A stretch of 9,797 bases of DNA from an uncultured Rhodobacter sp. (GTDB lineage Bacteria; Pseudomonadota; Alphaproteobacteria; Rhodobacterales; Rhodobacteraceae): contig CALGTJ010000554.1 of NCBI GenBank assembly GCA_937901435.1, positions 1 to 9,797 on the forward strand, given 5' to 3'. Shown in pieces: positions 1-7,243 of the stretch; position 1 is the stretch's first letter; each line of letters begins with the position of its first letter. The notes below the pieces were generated by a model. The model worked only from the letters and a program-made list of their open reading frames with translations, made no database searches and was not told the DNA's origin. The position numbers and the translations under genes are program-made.

Positions 1-26
1 TGGCGCTGCGGCCTGCGCTTGGTCCG

Positions 27-596
27 TTAGCGGCCTGACCCTTTCCGGCCTGACGTGCTGTCGGTTTTGCCCTCATCCGACTTACCATCCCCTGCCGATG
101 CGCCCTTTTGCGATTGGCCGCCTTTGGCGGATTCATAGGGGAAGGTTACCGTTTCTTCATCGCGCCGGCGGGTGGTTTGATAGGCTTTTGTGGTGACATT
201 CGAACATTTCGCACAGGTATAAGTATCCAGAACGTCAAATTTATCCTCGATCCAGCTTGTCACCTGGGTGGATTTATCCGGTTGTTCTTTGCGTTCGTCC
301 TTGGGTGTGCTGGCGATCAGGGTTTCGACGTGATCACTGCGCGACCGGCTAAAGGCCGCGCCGCAGCTGTCGCATTTTGCGGTCTTTGCAGCTGAGTTGA
401 AACTGGCGCGGAACACTGCGAATGCGGTAGCCATTCCAATGACAAGAGCACCGCCAAACCGCACAGCGCCCCCCTGCCCGCCCAAAATCCAGAGCAGGAC
501 AAGCCCGACAATCGCCCCGACAACCACGCCCCAAATCAGCGCCGTTTTCTGGATTGCCGCGCGTTTTGCCACCTGATCTTGCGATAAATCTACCAT
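27..596 (-). CDS. Small membrane protein with two CxxC pairs (hypothetical)
   Basis: I do not recognise a named family. The 189-aa product has two closely spaced hydrophobic segments (about residues 18-39 and 47-66), consistent with a two-helix membrane hairpin. A polar domain follows, with CDSC at 75-78 and CAKC at 128-131, which together could form a split zinc ribbon. The last 35 or so residues are Gly/Ser/Lys-rich and probably disordered. If the helices are a hairpin, the metal-binding domain and both termini lie on the same side, most likely the cytoplasm. The ATG at 594-596 has only a weak G-rich ribosome site. A promoter-like pair at 620-649 would give a leader of about 17 nt. The gene is transcribed away from the dehydrogenase operon and shows no functional link to it. 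Confidence 0.75.
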   Translation of the reverse strand: MVDLSQDQVAKRAAIQKTALIWGVVVGAIVGLVLLWILGGQGGAVRFGGALVIGMATAFAVFRASFNSAAKTAKCDSCGAAFSRSRSDHVETLIASTPKDERKEQPDKSTQVTSWIEDKFDVLDTYTCAKCSNVTTKAYQTTRRRDEETVTFPYESAKGGQSQKGASAGDGKSDEGKTDSTSGRKGSGR

Positions 597-619
597 GTCG
601 CCCCCATTCTGGTCTGGTC

Positions 620-649
620 AGTTTACGCGCCGCTGCGACAATCGGTCAA
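620..649 (-). promoter_or_regulatory. Predicted sigma70-type promoter for the membrane protein gene
   Basis: On the minus strand a -35 box TTGACC (644-649) is followed by an 18-nt spacer and a -10 box TAAACT (620-625). They match the consensus at 5/6 and 4/6 positions. Transcription would start near 613, about 17 nt before the ATG at 596. The prediction rests on sequence match and position only. Confidence 0.4.
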
Positions 650-892
650 TTAGAGACTTGGACCGCCCCTTTGCGCCCTGACTCTCGGTCCTGTTTTCCT
701 GTCCCCAATCTCTCTGTCCCGGGCACCCATGGCCGCAGGTTCCGGAAACGCGAGAGGCCTCATGCCACGAAAACCCGATCCTGCGAGACCAAGGGCAAAA
801 AACCGGACCGTTCAGACCATTTTCGCCAGCCAAAGCTGCGTGCCGTATAGACGCCGTTCCCCGCTTGGGACTACACTGAATCCACCCGGGAA

Positions 893-910
893 CGTGTCAA
901 GCGTGTCAGG
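893..910. repeat. 9-bp tandem repeat upstream of the dehydrogenase operon
   Basis: CGTGTCAAG (893-901) is followed directly by CGTGTCAGG (902-910), 8 of 9 bases identical, and a further TGTCA lies at 918-922. It sits about 100 bp before the dehydrogenase start. It could be an operator with repeated half-sites, or chance. Confidence 0.5.
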
Positions 911-944
911 TCCGCCCTGTCAGAGCTTGAGCCTGATCGCGGGC

Positions 945-974
945 TTCGTAATCGACGGGTTCGTGATCGACGGG
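945..974. repeat. 15-bp tandem repeat just upstream of the dehydrogenase start
   Basis: TTCGTAATCGACGGG (945-959) is followed directly by TTCGTGATCGACGGG (960-974), differing at one base. The copies end 33 bp before the ATG at 1007, in the expected leader or promoter zone. This looks like a slippage duplication, and could also present two copies of a regulator site. Confidence 0.75.
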
Positions 975-1006
975 GGCCTGATGGGGCGCAATTGGAGGAG
1001 CAGAAA

Positions 1007-1891
1007 ATGACAACAGAACGCATTGGGATCATCGGCACCGGGCGCATGGGCACAGCAATGGCAAAGCGCTTGCTGGCACAGGGGTATTCCGTCAGCGTCT
1101 GGAACCGCAGTGAGGCCGGTCGGACCGACGCGACAGAGGCCGGCGCCATTGGCGCGGATGACTTGGCAAGCCTTTGTGAATCCAGCGATATCCTGATCTC
1201 GTCTGTCACGAATTACGAGGCTCTTTGCGATGTCCATCAGGGCGCGGCGGGACTGCTGGCACAGGATCTGAAGGGCAAGCTGTACATCGAGATGAGCACA
1301 CTCTTGCCCGACGAACAGATATCTCTGGCCAAAGACGTCACAGCCGCCGGGTGCGGGTATGTAGATTGTCCGGTCGGCGGCACCGTGGCCCCGGCCCTGA
1401 ACGGCGCTTTGTTGGGAATGGCAGGCGGCGAACCCGCCAGTTGGGAGCGTGCGCGCCCGGTGATGGAAGACCTGTGCAAACGGGTCGAACATCTGGGCCC
1501 TGTCGGCACCGGGGCTGCGATGAAACTGGCCGTAAACCTGCCGCTGGCGATGTATTGGGCCACGTTAGGTGAGGCGATGAACATGCTGAAAACGCAGGGC
1601 ATTTCCAATGCGACCGCCGCCAGTCTGCTGGGCGATTCATCCGCCGGACCTGTTGTTCTCAAGAACCGGATGGAGTTGATCGTCAAAACGCTGGACGGCA
1701 CGGATCAGATCGGCACATTCGACGTCAACGGGTTTCACAAGGATCTGTCGCTTGCCCTGAAATGGGCCGAACATCTTGGCGCGCCGATGCAAGTCTCTGG
1801 GGCGGTTCAAAAGGTATATGAACAGGCCATCGAAAAGGGGCTGGGCGGTTTTGACGGCTCTAGTGTGTCGCGCTTTATCGTGGACCAATAG
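1007..1891 (+). CDS. NAD(P)-dependent beta-hydroxyacid dehydrogenase (3-hydroxyisobutyrate dehydrogenase family)
   Basis: This is a cytoplasmic oxidoreductase that reversibly oxidises a beta-hydroxy acid to the semialdehyde or keto acid. The Rossmann motif GTGRMG is at residues 10-15. WNRS at 32-35 ends the second strand, and its Arg suggests NADP rather than NAD. The substrate loop DCPVGG is at 120-125. The family's catalytic Lys is K173 in KLAVN, with N177, and HKDL (244-247) belongs to the C-terminal helical domain. The length of 294 aa is normal for the family. I chose the ATG at 1007 because GGAGGAG (994-1000) lies 6 nt upstream. A TTG at 992 in the same frame would overlap that ribosome site. 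The gene heads a probable three-gene operon, with 41 nt to the next start. The substrate could be 3-hydroxyisobutyrate, tartronate semialdehyde, a succinic-semialdehyde-type compound or another. Confidence 0.93.
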   Translation: MTTERIGIIGTGRMGTAMAKRLLAQGYSVSVWNRSEAGRTDATEAGAIGADDLASLCESSDILISSVTNYEALCDVHQGAAGLLAQDLKGKLYIEMSTLLPDEQISLAKDVTAAGCGYVDCPVGGTVAPALNGALLGMAGGEPASWERARPVMEDLCKRVEHLGPVGTGAAMKLAVNLPLAMYWATLGEAMNMLKTQGISNATAASLLGDSSAGPVVLKNRMELIVKTLDGTDQIGTFDVNGFHKDLSLALKWAEHLGAPMQVSGAVQKVYEQAIEKGLGGFDGSSVSRFIVDQ

Positions 1892-1932
1892 GGCGCGCAG
1901 TCTTACGCAGGACGCAGACCAAAAGGATGACC

Positions 1933-2649
1933 GTGACAGATCTCAGAATACTCAGCGGCGGGGCGGCAAAGGGGCTGGTCACGGCCATGACAAATCCGTT
2001 TAGCGCCCTTACCGGATTGGGGATAAACGGCGACTATGGCGCAGTGGGCGGGATGCGGGATCGCATCAAGGCGGGCGAGGCCGTTGACGTCGTGATCCTG
2101 ACCAAAGCGATCCTCGACCAGCTTGCCCACAGCGGCCATGTGATCGCCGGATCTGTTGCGGATCTGGGCCATGTGGTGACGGGCCTTGCCCTGCGCAAAG
2201 ATGCGCCTGTTCCAGATATCTCGACCCCTGATATCTCGACCCCGGATGCTCTGCGCAGGCTGCTGTTGGCGTCGGACGGGATCTATCTGTCCGACCCGGT
2301 GCTTGCCACGGCGGGGCGTCACTTTACCCAAGTGATAGAGCGACTGGGGATCACGGATCAGGTTGCGGATCGGATGCATTGCTATCGCAGTGGTCATATC
2401 GCCATGGCGGCCCTTGCGGCAAGTGACGACCTGCGCCCGGTTGGCTGCACCCAGATCACCGAGATCCTGACGACGCCCTCTGTGTCCTATGCGGGCGCTT
2501 TGCCCGACGGTTTTGGGCTTGTGACCACATATGCCGCCGCAGTGGCGGCGCGAACCGCGCACCCCCACGCCGCGCAAACGCTTGTCTCTCTTTTGACGGC
2601 AAGCGACACTTCTGCACAACGGGTGCAGGCTGGATTTTCAGAGAGATAA
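1933..2649 (+). CDS. ModA-like / aconitate-isomerase-like solute-binding-fold protein, no signal peptide
   Basis: The protein is a type II periplasmic-binding-protein fold of the molybdate-binding (ModA) superfamily. The first strand and ligand loop read ILSGGAAKGL (about 6-15), the second lobe entry is VDVVILT, and the conserved hinge block GCTQITEIL is at about 171-179. It starts directly with the first beta strand, with no signal peptide, so it is probably cytoplasmic, and no ABC permease or ATPase lies nearby. From what I know of the family, one relative is a Pseudomonas aconitate isomerase, so this may be an enzyme (isomerase-like) rather than a transport receptor. I prefer GTG at 1933 (238 aa), because AAAAGGA (1921-1927) is 5 nt upstream. 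The ATG at 1927 (240 aa) overlaps that site. A duplicated DISTP pentapeptide lies at residues 95-104. It ends 3 nt before the next gene, suggesting coupling. Confidence 0.8.
   Translation: MTDLRILSGGAAKGLVTAMTNPFSALTGLGINGDYGAVGGMRDRIKAGEAVDVVILTKAILDQLAHSGHVIAGSVADLGHVVTGLALRKDAPVPDISTPDISTPDALRRLLLASDGIYLSDPVLATAGRHFTQVIERLGITDQVADRMHCYRSGHIAMAALAASDDLRPVGCTQITEILTTPSVSYAGALPDGFGLVTTYAAAVAARTAHPHAAQTLVSLLTASDTSAQRVQAGFSER
2215..2244 (+). repeat. In-frame 15-bp tandem duplication coding DISTP-DISTP
   Basis: Bases 2215-2229 and 2230-2244 are identical at 14 of 15 positions, differing only at the last base. The repeat adds five residues inside the ModA-like protein without shifting frame. As I know the family, one copy of this block is usual, so the second is probably a slippage product in an inter-lobe loop. 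Confidence 0.85.
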
Positions 2650-2652
2650 CAA

Positions 2653-3381
2653 ATGGATAACCCCAACCACACCATTGTGCCTTATGGATCTGACCGCGTG
2701 CCGCCGCAGATGGACAGGGCCAGAACTTCCGCCGCCTCGCTGCCATCCGATCAATCGAGCGAGGTTGGCCGCCCCTGCGCGCCGATTGCCGCCATCCAAA
2801 TGAGCACGGCACAGCCCCTGCGCATGTCCCAGTTGCGCCATCCCTTTGCCCTGCCCCCGATGGCGCAGGATTTGGCCCATGCAGAGACACAACTGGCCTG
2901 TCTGCGCGAGCATCTGATCAAGATTTGTGGGCTGTGGGCCAAGCCGAAAACGACCTTTATCGAGGCATATTTCGAGGCCGTGCAGGCCCATGTCGCCCAG
3001 AACGAGGCCGCCCTGACCAAGCGGATCGGCGCACTGGCCGGGCTGGTGGAACCGGCGCATTGGTGTTTTGCCGCCCCCATGCCCTTGCCGCGTGCGCATC
3101 TGATGCTGTCGTCTGCTGCGGCCCCTGTTCAGGTCGACATGCTGTTTCGCGACAGTAGCGGACTGGTCGCGGTGTCCCTGTCCCAAGGGTCCCGCACGGG
3201 GCGGCAAACGAGAGAATTAGAGGCGCTTGAACTGGCAGGCGTGCGCGTGGTGCAGCTTGCCCCCCTGCCCCCAAGCGCCGATCTTTTGCCTGCGCTCGGG
3301 GTGGATTTCACGTGTTTCACTGATGGTATTGACCTGCCAGAAAGTCCGTTTCACGGCATGGGCCTCCCAGCCCCGATCTGA
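2653..3381 (+). CDS. Hypothetical protein, possible degenerate PD-(D/E)XK-like fold
   Basis: I do not recognise this 242-aa protein. Residues 1-65 are polar, Pro/Ser-rich and probably disordered. Residues 70-130 look helical, with the segments LACLREHLIK and FIEAYFEAV. The C-terminal half has a beta-beta-alpha-beta look: VQVDMLF (159-165), LVAVSLSQ (171-178), then R-rich RELEALELAGVRVVQL (187-202). This resembles the core of PD-(D/E)XK nuclease-like domains, with D162 as the possible first acid. The expected ExK is replaced by SLS, so catalysis would be lost or altered. No signal peptide or membrane helix is seen. The start ATG (2653) has AGAGAG 7 nt upstream and lies 3 nt after the ModA-like stop, so the two are very likely co-translated and may act together. 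The end is 17 nt from the converging propeller gene. Confidence 0.75.
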   Translation: MDNPNHTIVPYGSDRVPPQMDRARTSAASLPSDQSSEVGRPCAPIAAIQMSTAQPLRMSQLRHPFALPPMAQDLAHAETQLACLREHLIKICGLWAKPKTTFIEAYFEAVQAHVAQNEAALTKRIGALAGLVEPAHWCFAAPMPLPRAHLMLSSAAAPVQVDMLFRDSSGLVAVSLSQGSRTGRQTRELEALELAGVRVVQLAPLPPSADLLPALGVDFTCFTDGIDLPESPFHGMGLPAPI

Positions 3382-3404
3382 CAGGTCGTCAGGCCGTTTC
3401 AGAT
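3376..3404. terminator. Possible hairpin between converging genes (weak)
   Basis: CTGAC (3378-3382) and GTCAG (3388-3392) form a 5-bp stem. A wider pair, ATCTGA (3376-3381) with TCAGAT (3399-3404), encloses it and contains both stop codons. Neither is followed by a real T-run, so it may slow or end transcription from either side only weakly. Confidence 0.25.
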
Positions 3405-4610
3405 GTCCATTTCGAGGATATAGAGCCCACCGGTCCAGCGATCGACGGCATAGACGATCGCATTTTCATCCACATAGACGTCATTGATCTGCACACATCC
3501 AAAGGGCGCGTTCTCTGGCGTTTCGGGGACGTAATGCGCGATTTCCTTTGGCTCATAGGGGTCGCGGATATCATGCACCCGGATGCCGCCATTAAAGAAA
3601 CTGCTGATGATGATCTCGCTGGATTGAAACGACGGGCCAGGGCGGTTTTCATGCACGTTATGTCCGCCAAACCGCCCCCCGCGCGAGGCAAAATCCTCGA
3701 CTTTCGGCATCGGAAGGGTCGAGATCGGGATCGGGTTGGTCTCGTCGCGCGCATCCAAAATCCAGTGCCGCTTGGGCCAGTCCTCGCCGTTGTCCATCAC
3801 ACATTCGTCGGTGACGATGATCAGATCCCGGTCAAACAGAGGCATAACCGTATGGGTAAAGCCGTTTTGCGGCGGGTTCGGGTTCCAATGGGTCACCATT
3901 TTGGGCGCAGACTTGTCCGAGATATCAAGGATGATGCTGCCACCGTCGATATAGCCGATATAGGCGCGATCCGGGCGTTCTGGATAGACGTTGGTGTTAT
4001 GGGCGCGCCAGCCTTGGTTAAAATTGGGATGGCGGGGCGGCACGGGTTCAGCGTCGCCCTCGCGCACGCCCGGCAGCCACCAGAAACAAGACGGCTCCAT
4101 CTTTGACGGATTGCTGAGGTCCAGCATCATAAAGGGCTGGTCATCCCACTTTTCGCGTGACTGGAAATCCGGCGTCGGACAGGCGCAGGACAGCCAGCCC
4201 TCTTCGACCATCCAGACCTGATGACAGCCCCGCGACCACGGGCTGGAAGCGTCATAAAAGCCCATGGATTTCGGGTTCTCCGGGTCGGAAATATCAAACA
4301 GCTCGACCCCTGCAGGCTTTTCCCCCCATGTCTGGGTCTGATAGGCGACCGCCATTGTGTTGCCAATCACATCCAGCGAGTTCGAGCGCACCGTGTTATG
4401 GGGCAGATCGGTCTGGCAAATCACCTTTGGATTGCGCGGATCGCTGACATCAACGCCAGAGAAATTCTTGGGCGCGCTTTCATGGGCCAGCCACAGGATG
4501 CGGCGTCCGTCCTTGGCCAGTTGAATACTGATGCCCTCGCCCACATTGCCAAAACCGCGCAGGGTGTTTTGGGACAAAAGACGCATGTTCAGAGCTTCTG
4601 CTGATGACAT
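3399..4610 (-). CDS. LVIVD-type beta-propeller protein, cytoplasmic, possible metalloprotein
   Basis: The 403-aa protein is a beta-propeller of six or seven blades. Each blade ends in a D(I/V)SDP-like turn: VDVSDP (53-58), DISDP (106-110), LDLSNP (163-168), LDISDK (228-233), LDARDE (285-290) and HDIRDP (346-351). Four blades open with a histidine just before the inner strand: H130 (CHQV), H204 (AHNT), H253 (THTV) and H317 (GHNVH, with H320). A ring of inner-strand histidines is how propeller metalloenzymes such as the selenium-binding/methanethiol oxidase proteins hold metal, so metal binding is plausible here. There is no signal peptide, unlike many LVIVD proteins, which are exported. GAGGA (4617-4621) lies 6 nt before the ATG and supports this start. 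It is divergent from cobW, with 51 nt between the starts. Fold confident; function unknown. Confidence 0.85.
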   Translation of the reverse strand: MSSAEALNMRLLSQNTLRGFGNVGEGISIQLAKDGRRILWLAHESAPKNFSGVDVSDPRNPKVICQTDLPHNTVRSNSLDVIGNTMAVAYQTQTWGEKPAGVELFDISDPENPKSMGFYDASSPWSRGCHQVWMVEEGWLSCACPTPDFQSREKWDDQPFMMLDLSNPSKMEPSCFWWLPGVREGDAEPVPPRHPNFNQGWRAHNTNVYPERPDRAYIGYIDGGSIILDISDKSAPKMVTHWNPNPPQNGFTHTVMPLFDRDLIIVTDECVMDNGEDWPKRHWILDARDETNPIPISTLPMPKVEDFASRGGRFGGHNVHENRPGPSFQSSEIIISSFFNGGIRVHDIRDPYEPKEIAHYVPETPENAPFGCVQINDVYVDENAIVYAVDRWTGGLYILEMDI

Positions 4611-4620
4611 AGGATATCCT
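4611..4620. promoter_or_regulatory. Perfect 10-bp palindrome AGGATATCCT over a ribosome site
   Basis: The palindrome directly abuts the propeller start codon, and its outer half contains most of that gene's Shine-Dalgarno sequence (GAGGA, 4617-4621). It could be a protein site in the 51-nt divergent region or a small mRNA hairpin, though with no loop a hairpin is unlikely. No known regulator consensus is matched. Confidence 0.35.
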
Positions 4621-4661
4621 CGCTATATGTTGGAAAGATCAGTGGACGAAGGAGCGCGACA

Positions 4662-5684
4662 ATGGAAAATCAAAAGATCCCCCTGACGATCCTGACCGGG
4701 TTTCTGGGCAGTGGAAAGACAACCGTGTTGAACCGCTTTTTGCGCGATCCAAGGCTGACGGATACGGCGGTGGTTGTGAATGAATTTGGCGAGATCGGGC
4801 TGGATCACCTGCTGGTGGAAAGCGCGCCCGATCAGATGGTGTTGATGGACAACGGCTGTTTGTGCTGCTCGGTGCGGGGCGATCTGGTCGATACACTGAC
4901 CGACCTGCTGGCGCGTGCCGAAGCCGGAGAGGTGCCGCAATTTTCGCGCGTCATGGTCGAAACCACCGGCCTTGCCGACCCGGCCCCCATCGCGCAGACC
5001 CTGATCCGAGAGGAGCGTCTGGCGGATCGGTTTGCGCTCAAGGCGATTGTCACGGCGGTGGACGGGGTAAACGGAATTGAAACCTTGCAAAGCTATGACG
5101 AGGCGCGCTGTCAGGTGGCGATGGCGGATCTTTTGCTGGTCACCAAGACGGACCTGCCGCAGGCGCGCGCCGGTGCCGTTGGTCAGGCCGCGCGCAGTCT
5201 GAACGGCGATGCGCCGGTGATCGAGGTGGCGGATGGCCGGATCGACCCGGACATCCTGCTGGGCGCGTCCCAACGCCCGCCAAGTGCGGCACCTGCCGGA
5301 CTTGATCATGGGCACGATCACGCGCATGGGCATGGGCATGGGCACGATCATAGTCAAGCCCACGCTGATCACACGTGGAATATCCAATCCGCCTCTATCG
5401 TGCTGGACGCGCCTTTGGCTTGGGCCGTGGTATCGGATTGGCTCGACTGGCTGACCGCGATGCGCGGCGCGGATGTGCTGCGCATCAAGGGCTTGCTGGC
5501 GATAGAAGGCCTTGACGGGCCGGTTCTGGTGCAGGGCGTCCAGCATGTGTTTTCGCCGCCGCGTGTTCTGGCCGAATGGCCCGATGACGACCATCGCAGC
5601 CGGATCGTTCTGATCGCGCGCGACATTCCAGAGGCGGCATTGCGCCGATCTCTGGACGTGTTTCGCACCCGCGCGGCGGCCTGA
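4662..5684 (+). CDS. CobW/COG0523-family metallochaperone GTPase
   Basis: This is a G3E-family GTPase that binds a metal and delivers it to a client protein in the cytoplasm. Walker [10 protein letters not shown] is at residues 13-21, the metal site CLCC at 66-69, the switch/Walker B-type ETTG at 100-103, and the guanine motif TKTD at 161-164. A histidine-rich linker at 216-237 holds ten His in 22 residues, and the CobW C-terminal domain follows to residue 340. The length is normal. AAGGAG (4649-4654) is 7 nt before the ATG. No cobalamin genes are present, so a true cobW role in B12 synthesis is not supported; Zn, Fe or Co supply to another protein is more likely. The divergent propeller gene is the obvious candidate client. 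No clear Zur palindrome is visible in the 51-nt spacer. The gene converges on tctA, with 29 nt between the stops. Confidence 0.92.
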   Translation: MENQKIPLTILTGFLGSGKTTVLNRFLRDPRLTDTAVVVNEFGEIGLDHLLVESAPDQMVLMDNGCLCCSVRGDLVDTLTDLLARAEAGEVPQFSRVMVETTGLADPAPIAQTLIREERLADRFALKAIVTAVDGVNGIETLQSYDEARCQVAMADLLLVTKTDLPQARAGAVGQAARSLNGDAPVIEVADGRIDPDILLGASQRPPSAAPAGLDHGHDHAHGHGHGHDHSQAHADHTWNIQSASIVLDAPLAWAVVSDWLDWLTAMRGADVLRIKGLLAIEGLDGPVLVQGVQHVFSPPRVLAEWPDDDHRSRIVLIARDIPEAALRRSLDVFRTRAAA

Positions 5685-5713
5685 CCGCGCTATACTAGGT
5701 GTCGCCACCGCCA

Positions 5714-7243
5714 TCAGTCGTCAGACTTGGCGCGTGGCACACCATGCTCGTCCAAGCCGTCCGTCTTCTCCCAAGCCTTTGGCTTGAAAGAGAAATAGAC
5801 GGCAAAGACGATCATGATCAGCACCACGATAGAGATCGGACGCCCCATGATATAGGGAATGGGGTTGTTGTCCGAGATGATCAGCATGTCGCGGAACCCG
5901 CTTTCGGCAATCGGCCCAAGGATCAGACCCAACAGGATCGCCGCCGGGGCAAACCGAAACCTTTGCGCGTAATAGCCGATCACGCCAAAGCCCATCATGA
6001 TCCAGACGTTGTGAATGTTGTTGCTGCCCGCATATGTGCCGATGACGCTGAAAATCAGGATCAGCGGCCCGATAATGCCGCGCGGGATCAGCGTGAGATA
6101 GGCCATCAGGCGGGCCACAACAGCGGCGACCAGCCCCATGATGATGTTGGCCGCCAGAAAGCCCCACATGATCGTGTAAATCACGTCGGGACGGTTGGTG
6201 AACAACTGCATCCCCGGTTGCAACCCGTGGATCATCAGCGCGCCAAAGATGACCGCCGCCGAAATGCCGCCCGGAATCCCCAGCACGAACATTGGGATCA
6301 GCGAGGTGCCGGTAACGCCGTTGTTGGACCCTTCGGTCGCGGCCAGACCCTTGATCTCTCCCTTGCCGAACTGATCGCCCGGCTTGGCATAGGCGACCTC
6401 CCACGCATAGGCGATCCACTGGCTGACGCTGGCGCCCGCCGCCGGAACGATGCCCATGACCAAACCCGTGATCCAGCCCCGCATGAGGGACCATTTCACA
6501 TGCATAATCTCGGCCCAGCTTGGCCAGACATTCCAGCTTAGCTTTGTCACACCCGAAATCGTGCCTGTGCCCCGCTGCAACAGCAATTCCAGCCCCTGCG
6601 CAAAAGCGAAAAGCCCCACAATCGCGGGCAAGATGCCCAGACCGGATTCAAAGCCCACATATCCAAAGGTAAAGCGCGGAAAACCAGAGTTCATGTCGAC
6701 ACCGAAGGTCGAAAGATAGAGACCGAACAGCCCTGCCGCCAGCCCGCGGAACAGCGCGCCAAAGGTCACCGCCGCAATAGAGGTCAGGCCAAGCAGAGCG
6801 ATCAGAAAGAACTCTGACGGGCCGAACATCAACGAAAACTTGGCCAGAGGCGGGGCCAGCAACATCAGGGCAATGCCAGAGATCACGCCGCCAACGACAG
6901 AGGCAAAGGTTGAAATGCGGATCGCCTCGATGGCTTTGCCGCGTTTGGTCAGCTCAAACCCTTCGATCGCAGAGGCCGCCGAGGCAGAGGTGCCCGGCGC
7001 GCGCAACAGGATGGCCGAAAACGACCCCCCGTAAATACCCGCCGCATAGCAGGACACCAGCAGGATAATCGCCGTATCCGGGGCCATTTGAAACGACACC
7101 GGGATCAACAACGCAATCGCCATTGGCGGCGAGAGGCCAGGAATAGCCCCGATGACAAGACCCACCGACACCCCGATCAGCATCGCGCTGATATTGGCAA
7201 ACGTCAGGATGTTTAGCGCATATCCAAAAATTTCGGGATCCAA
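5714..7243 (-). CDS. tctA: Tripartite tricarboxylate transporter, large permease TctA
   Basis: This is the large inner-membrane subunit of a TTT secondary transporter, which moves an organic acid delivered by the TctC receptor using an ion gradient. The 509-aa protein is almost wholly hydrophobic, with roughly a dozen membrane segments. It carries the family motif GAIPGLSPPM near residues 32-41 and the second-half signature with ATEGSNNG, LGIPGG and HGLQPG. The start is TTG at 7243, because AAGGAG (7250-7255) sits 6 nt upstream. A longer frame from a TTG at 7285 has no ribosome site and would add 14 non-membrane residues. The gene is last in the tctC-tctB-tctA order. The gap of 140 nt from tctB is unusually wide for this operon type. 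The substrate is not determined by sequence: the family covers citrate, other carboxylates and aromatic acids. Confidence 0.95.
   Translation of the reverse strand: MDPEIFGYALNILTFANISAMLIGVSVGLVIGAIPGLSPPMAIALLIPVSFQMAPDTAIILLVSCYAAGIYGGSFSAILLRAPGTSASAASAIEGFELTKRGKAIEAIRISTFASVVGGVISGIALMLLAPPLAKFSLMFGPSEFFLIALLGLTSIAAVTFGALFRGLAAGLFGLYLSTFGVDMNSGFPRFTFGYVGFESGLGILPAIVGLFAFAQGLELLLQRGTGTISGVTKLSWNVWPSWAEIMHVKWSLMRGWITGLVMGIVPAAGASVSQWIAYAWEVAYAKPGDQFGKGEIKGLAATEGSNNGVTGTSLIPMFVLGIPGGISAAVIFGALMIHGLQPGMQLFTNRPDVIYTIMWGFLAANIIMGLVAAVVARLMAYLTLIPRGIIGPLILIFSVIGTYAGSNNIHNVWIMMGFGVIGYYAQRFRFAPAAILLGLILGPIAESGFRDMLIISDNNPIPYIMGRPISIVVLIMIVFAVYFSFKPKAWEKTDGLDEHGVPRAKSDD

Larger units (their letters stand above)
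597..1006. other. Intergenic region between divergent genes, no gene seen
   Basis: About 410 bp separate the membrane protein gene from the dehydrogenase operon. The open frames crossing it lack a ribosome site and resemble no protein I know. The left part carries the minus-strand promoter (620-649). The right part holds a 9-bp tandem repeat (893-910), a third TGTCA at 918-922, and a 15-bp tandem repeat (945-974), all upstream of the dehydrogenase start. I found no convincing plus-strand -35/-10 pair. The weak candidate TTGAGC (927-932) with TAATCG (949-954), spacer 16, is not strong enough to call. The operon promoter presumably lies here. Confidence 0.6.

Noticed and set aside
618..833. Minus-strand open frame of 71 codons in the left intergenic region
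   Set aside because: It crosses the predicted minus-strand promoter, has no ribosome site, and its composition is not protein-like.
729..1010. Plus-strand open frame of 93 codons upstream of the dehydrogenase, containing a duplicated GFVIDG
   Set aside because: No ribosome site, Arg/Pro-rich translation typical of a GC-rich shadow frame, and the duplication is explained by the 15-bp DNA repeat. It also overlaps the true gene start in another frame.
1007..3381. The three-gene operon as a molybdate uptake system
   Set aside because: The ModA-like protein has no signal peptide and no permease or ATPase gene is present; the neighbours are a dehydrogenase and an unknown soluble protein.
4611..4661. 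Possible Zur (zinc regulator) box before cobW, suggested by TATATGTT
   Set aside because: Only a half-site-like string is present; there is no inverted partner, so zinc regulation is not supported by the sequence.
5671..5690. GCGCGG/CCGCGC stem at the end of cobW as a terminator
   Set aside because: The stem is short, partly inside the coding sequence, and no T-run follows on either strand.
4623..5714. 363-codon minus-strand open frame opposite cobW
   Set aside because: It is antisense to a clear CobW protein with all its motifs; the Arg/His/Gln-rich translation is a mirror frame of GC-rich coding DNA.
5699..6541. 280-codon plus-strand open frame opposite tctA
   Set aside because: It lies entirely antisense to the strongly supported TctA permease and is rich in Asp/His/Arg, as expected for an antisense frame of membrane-protein codons.
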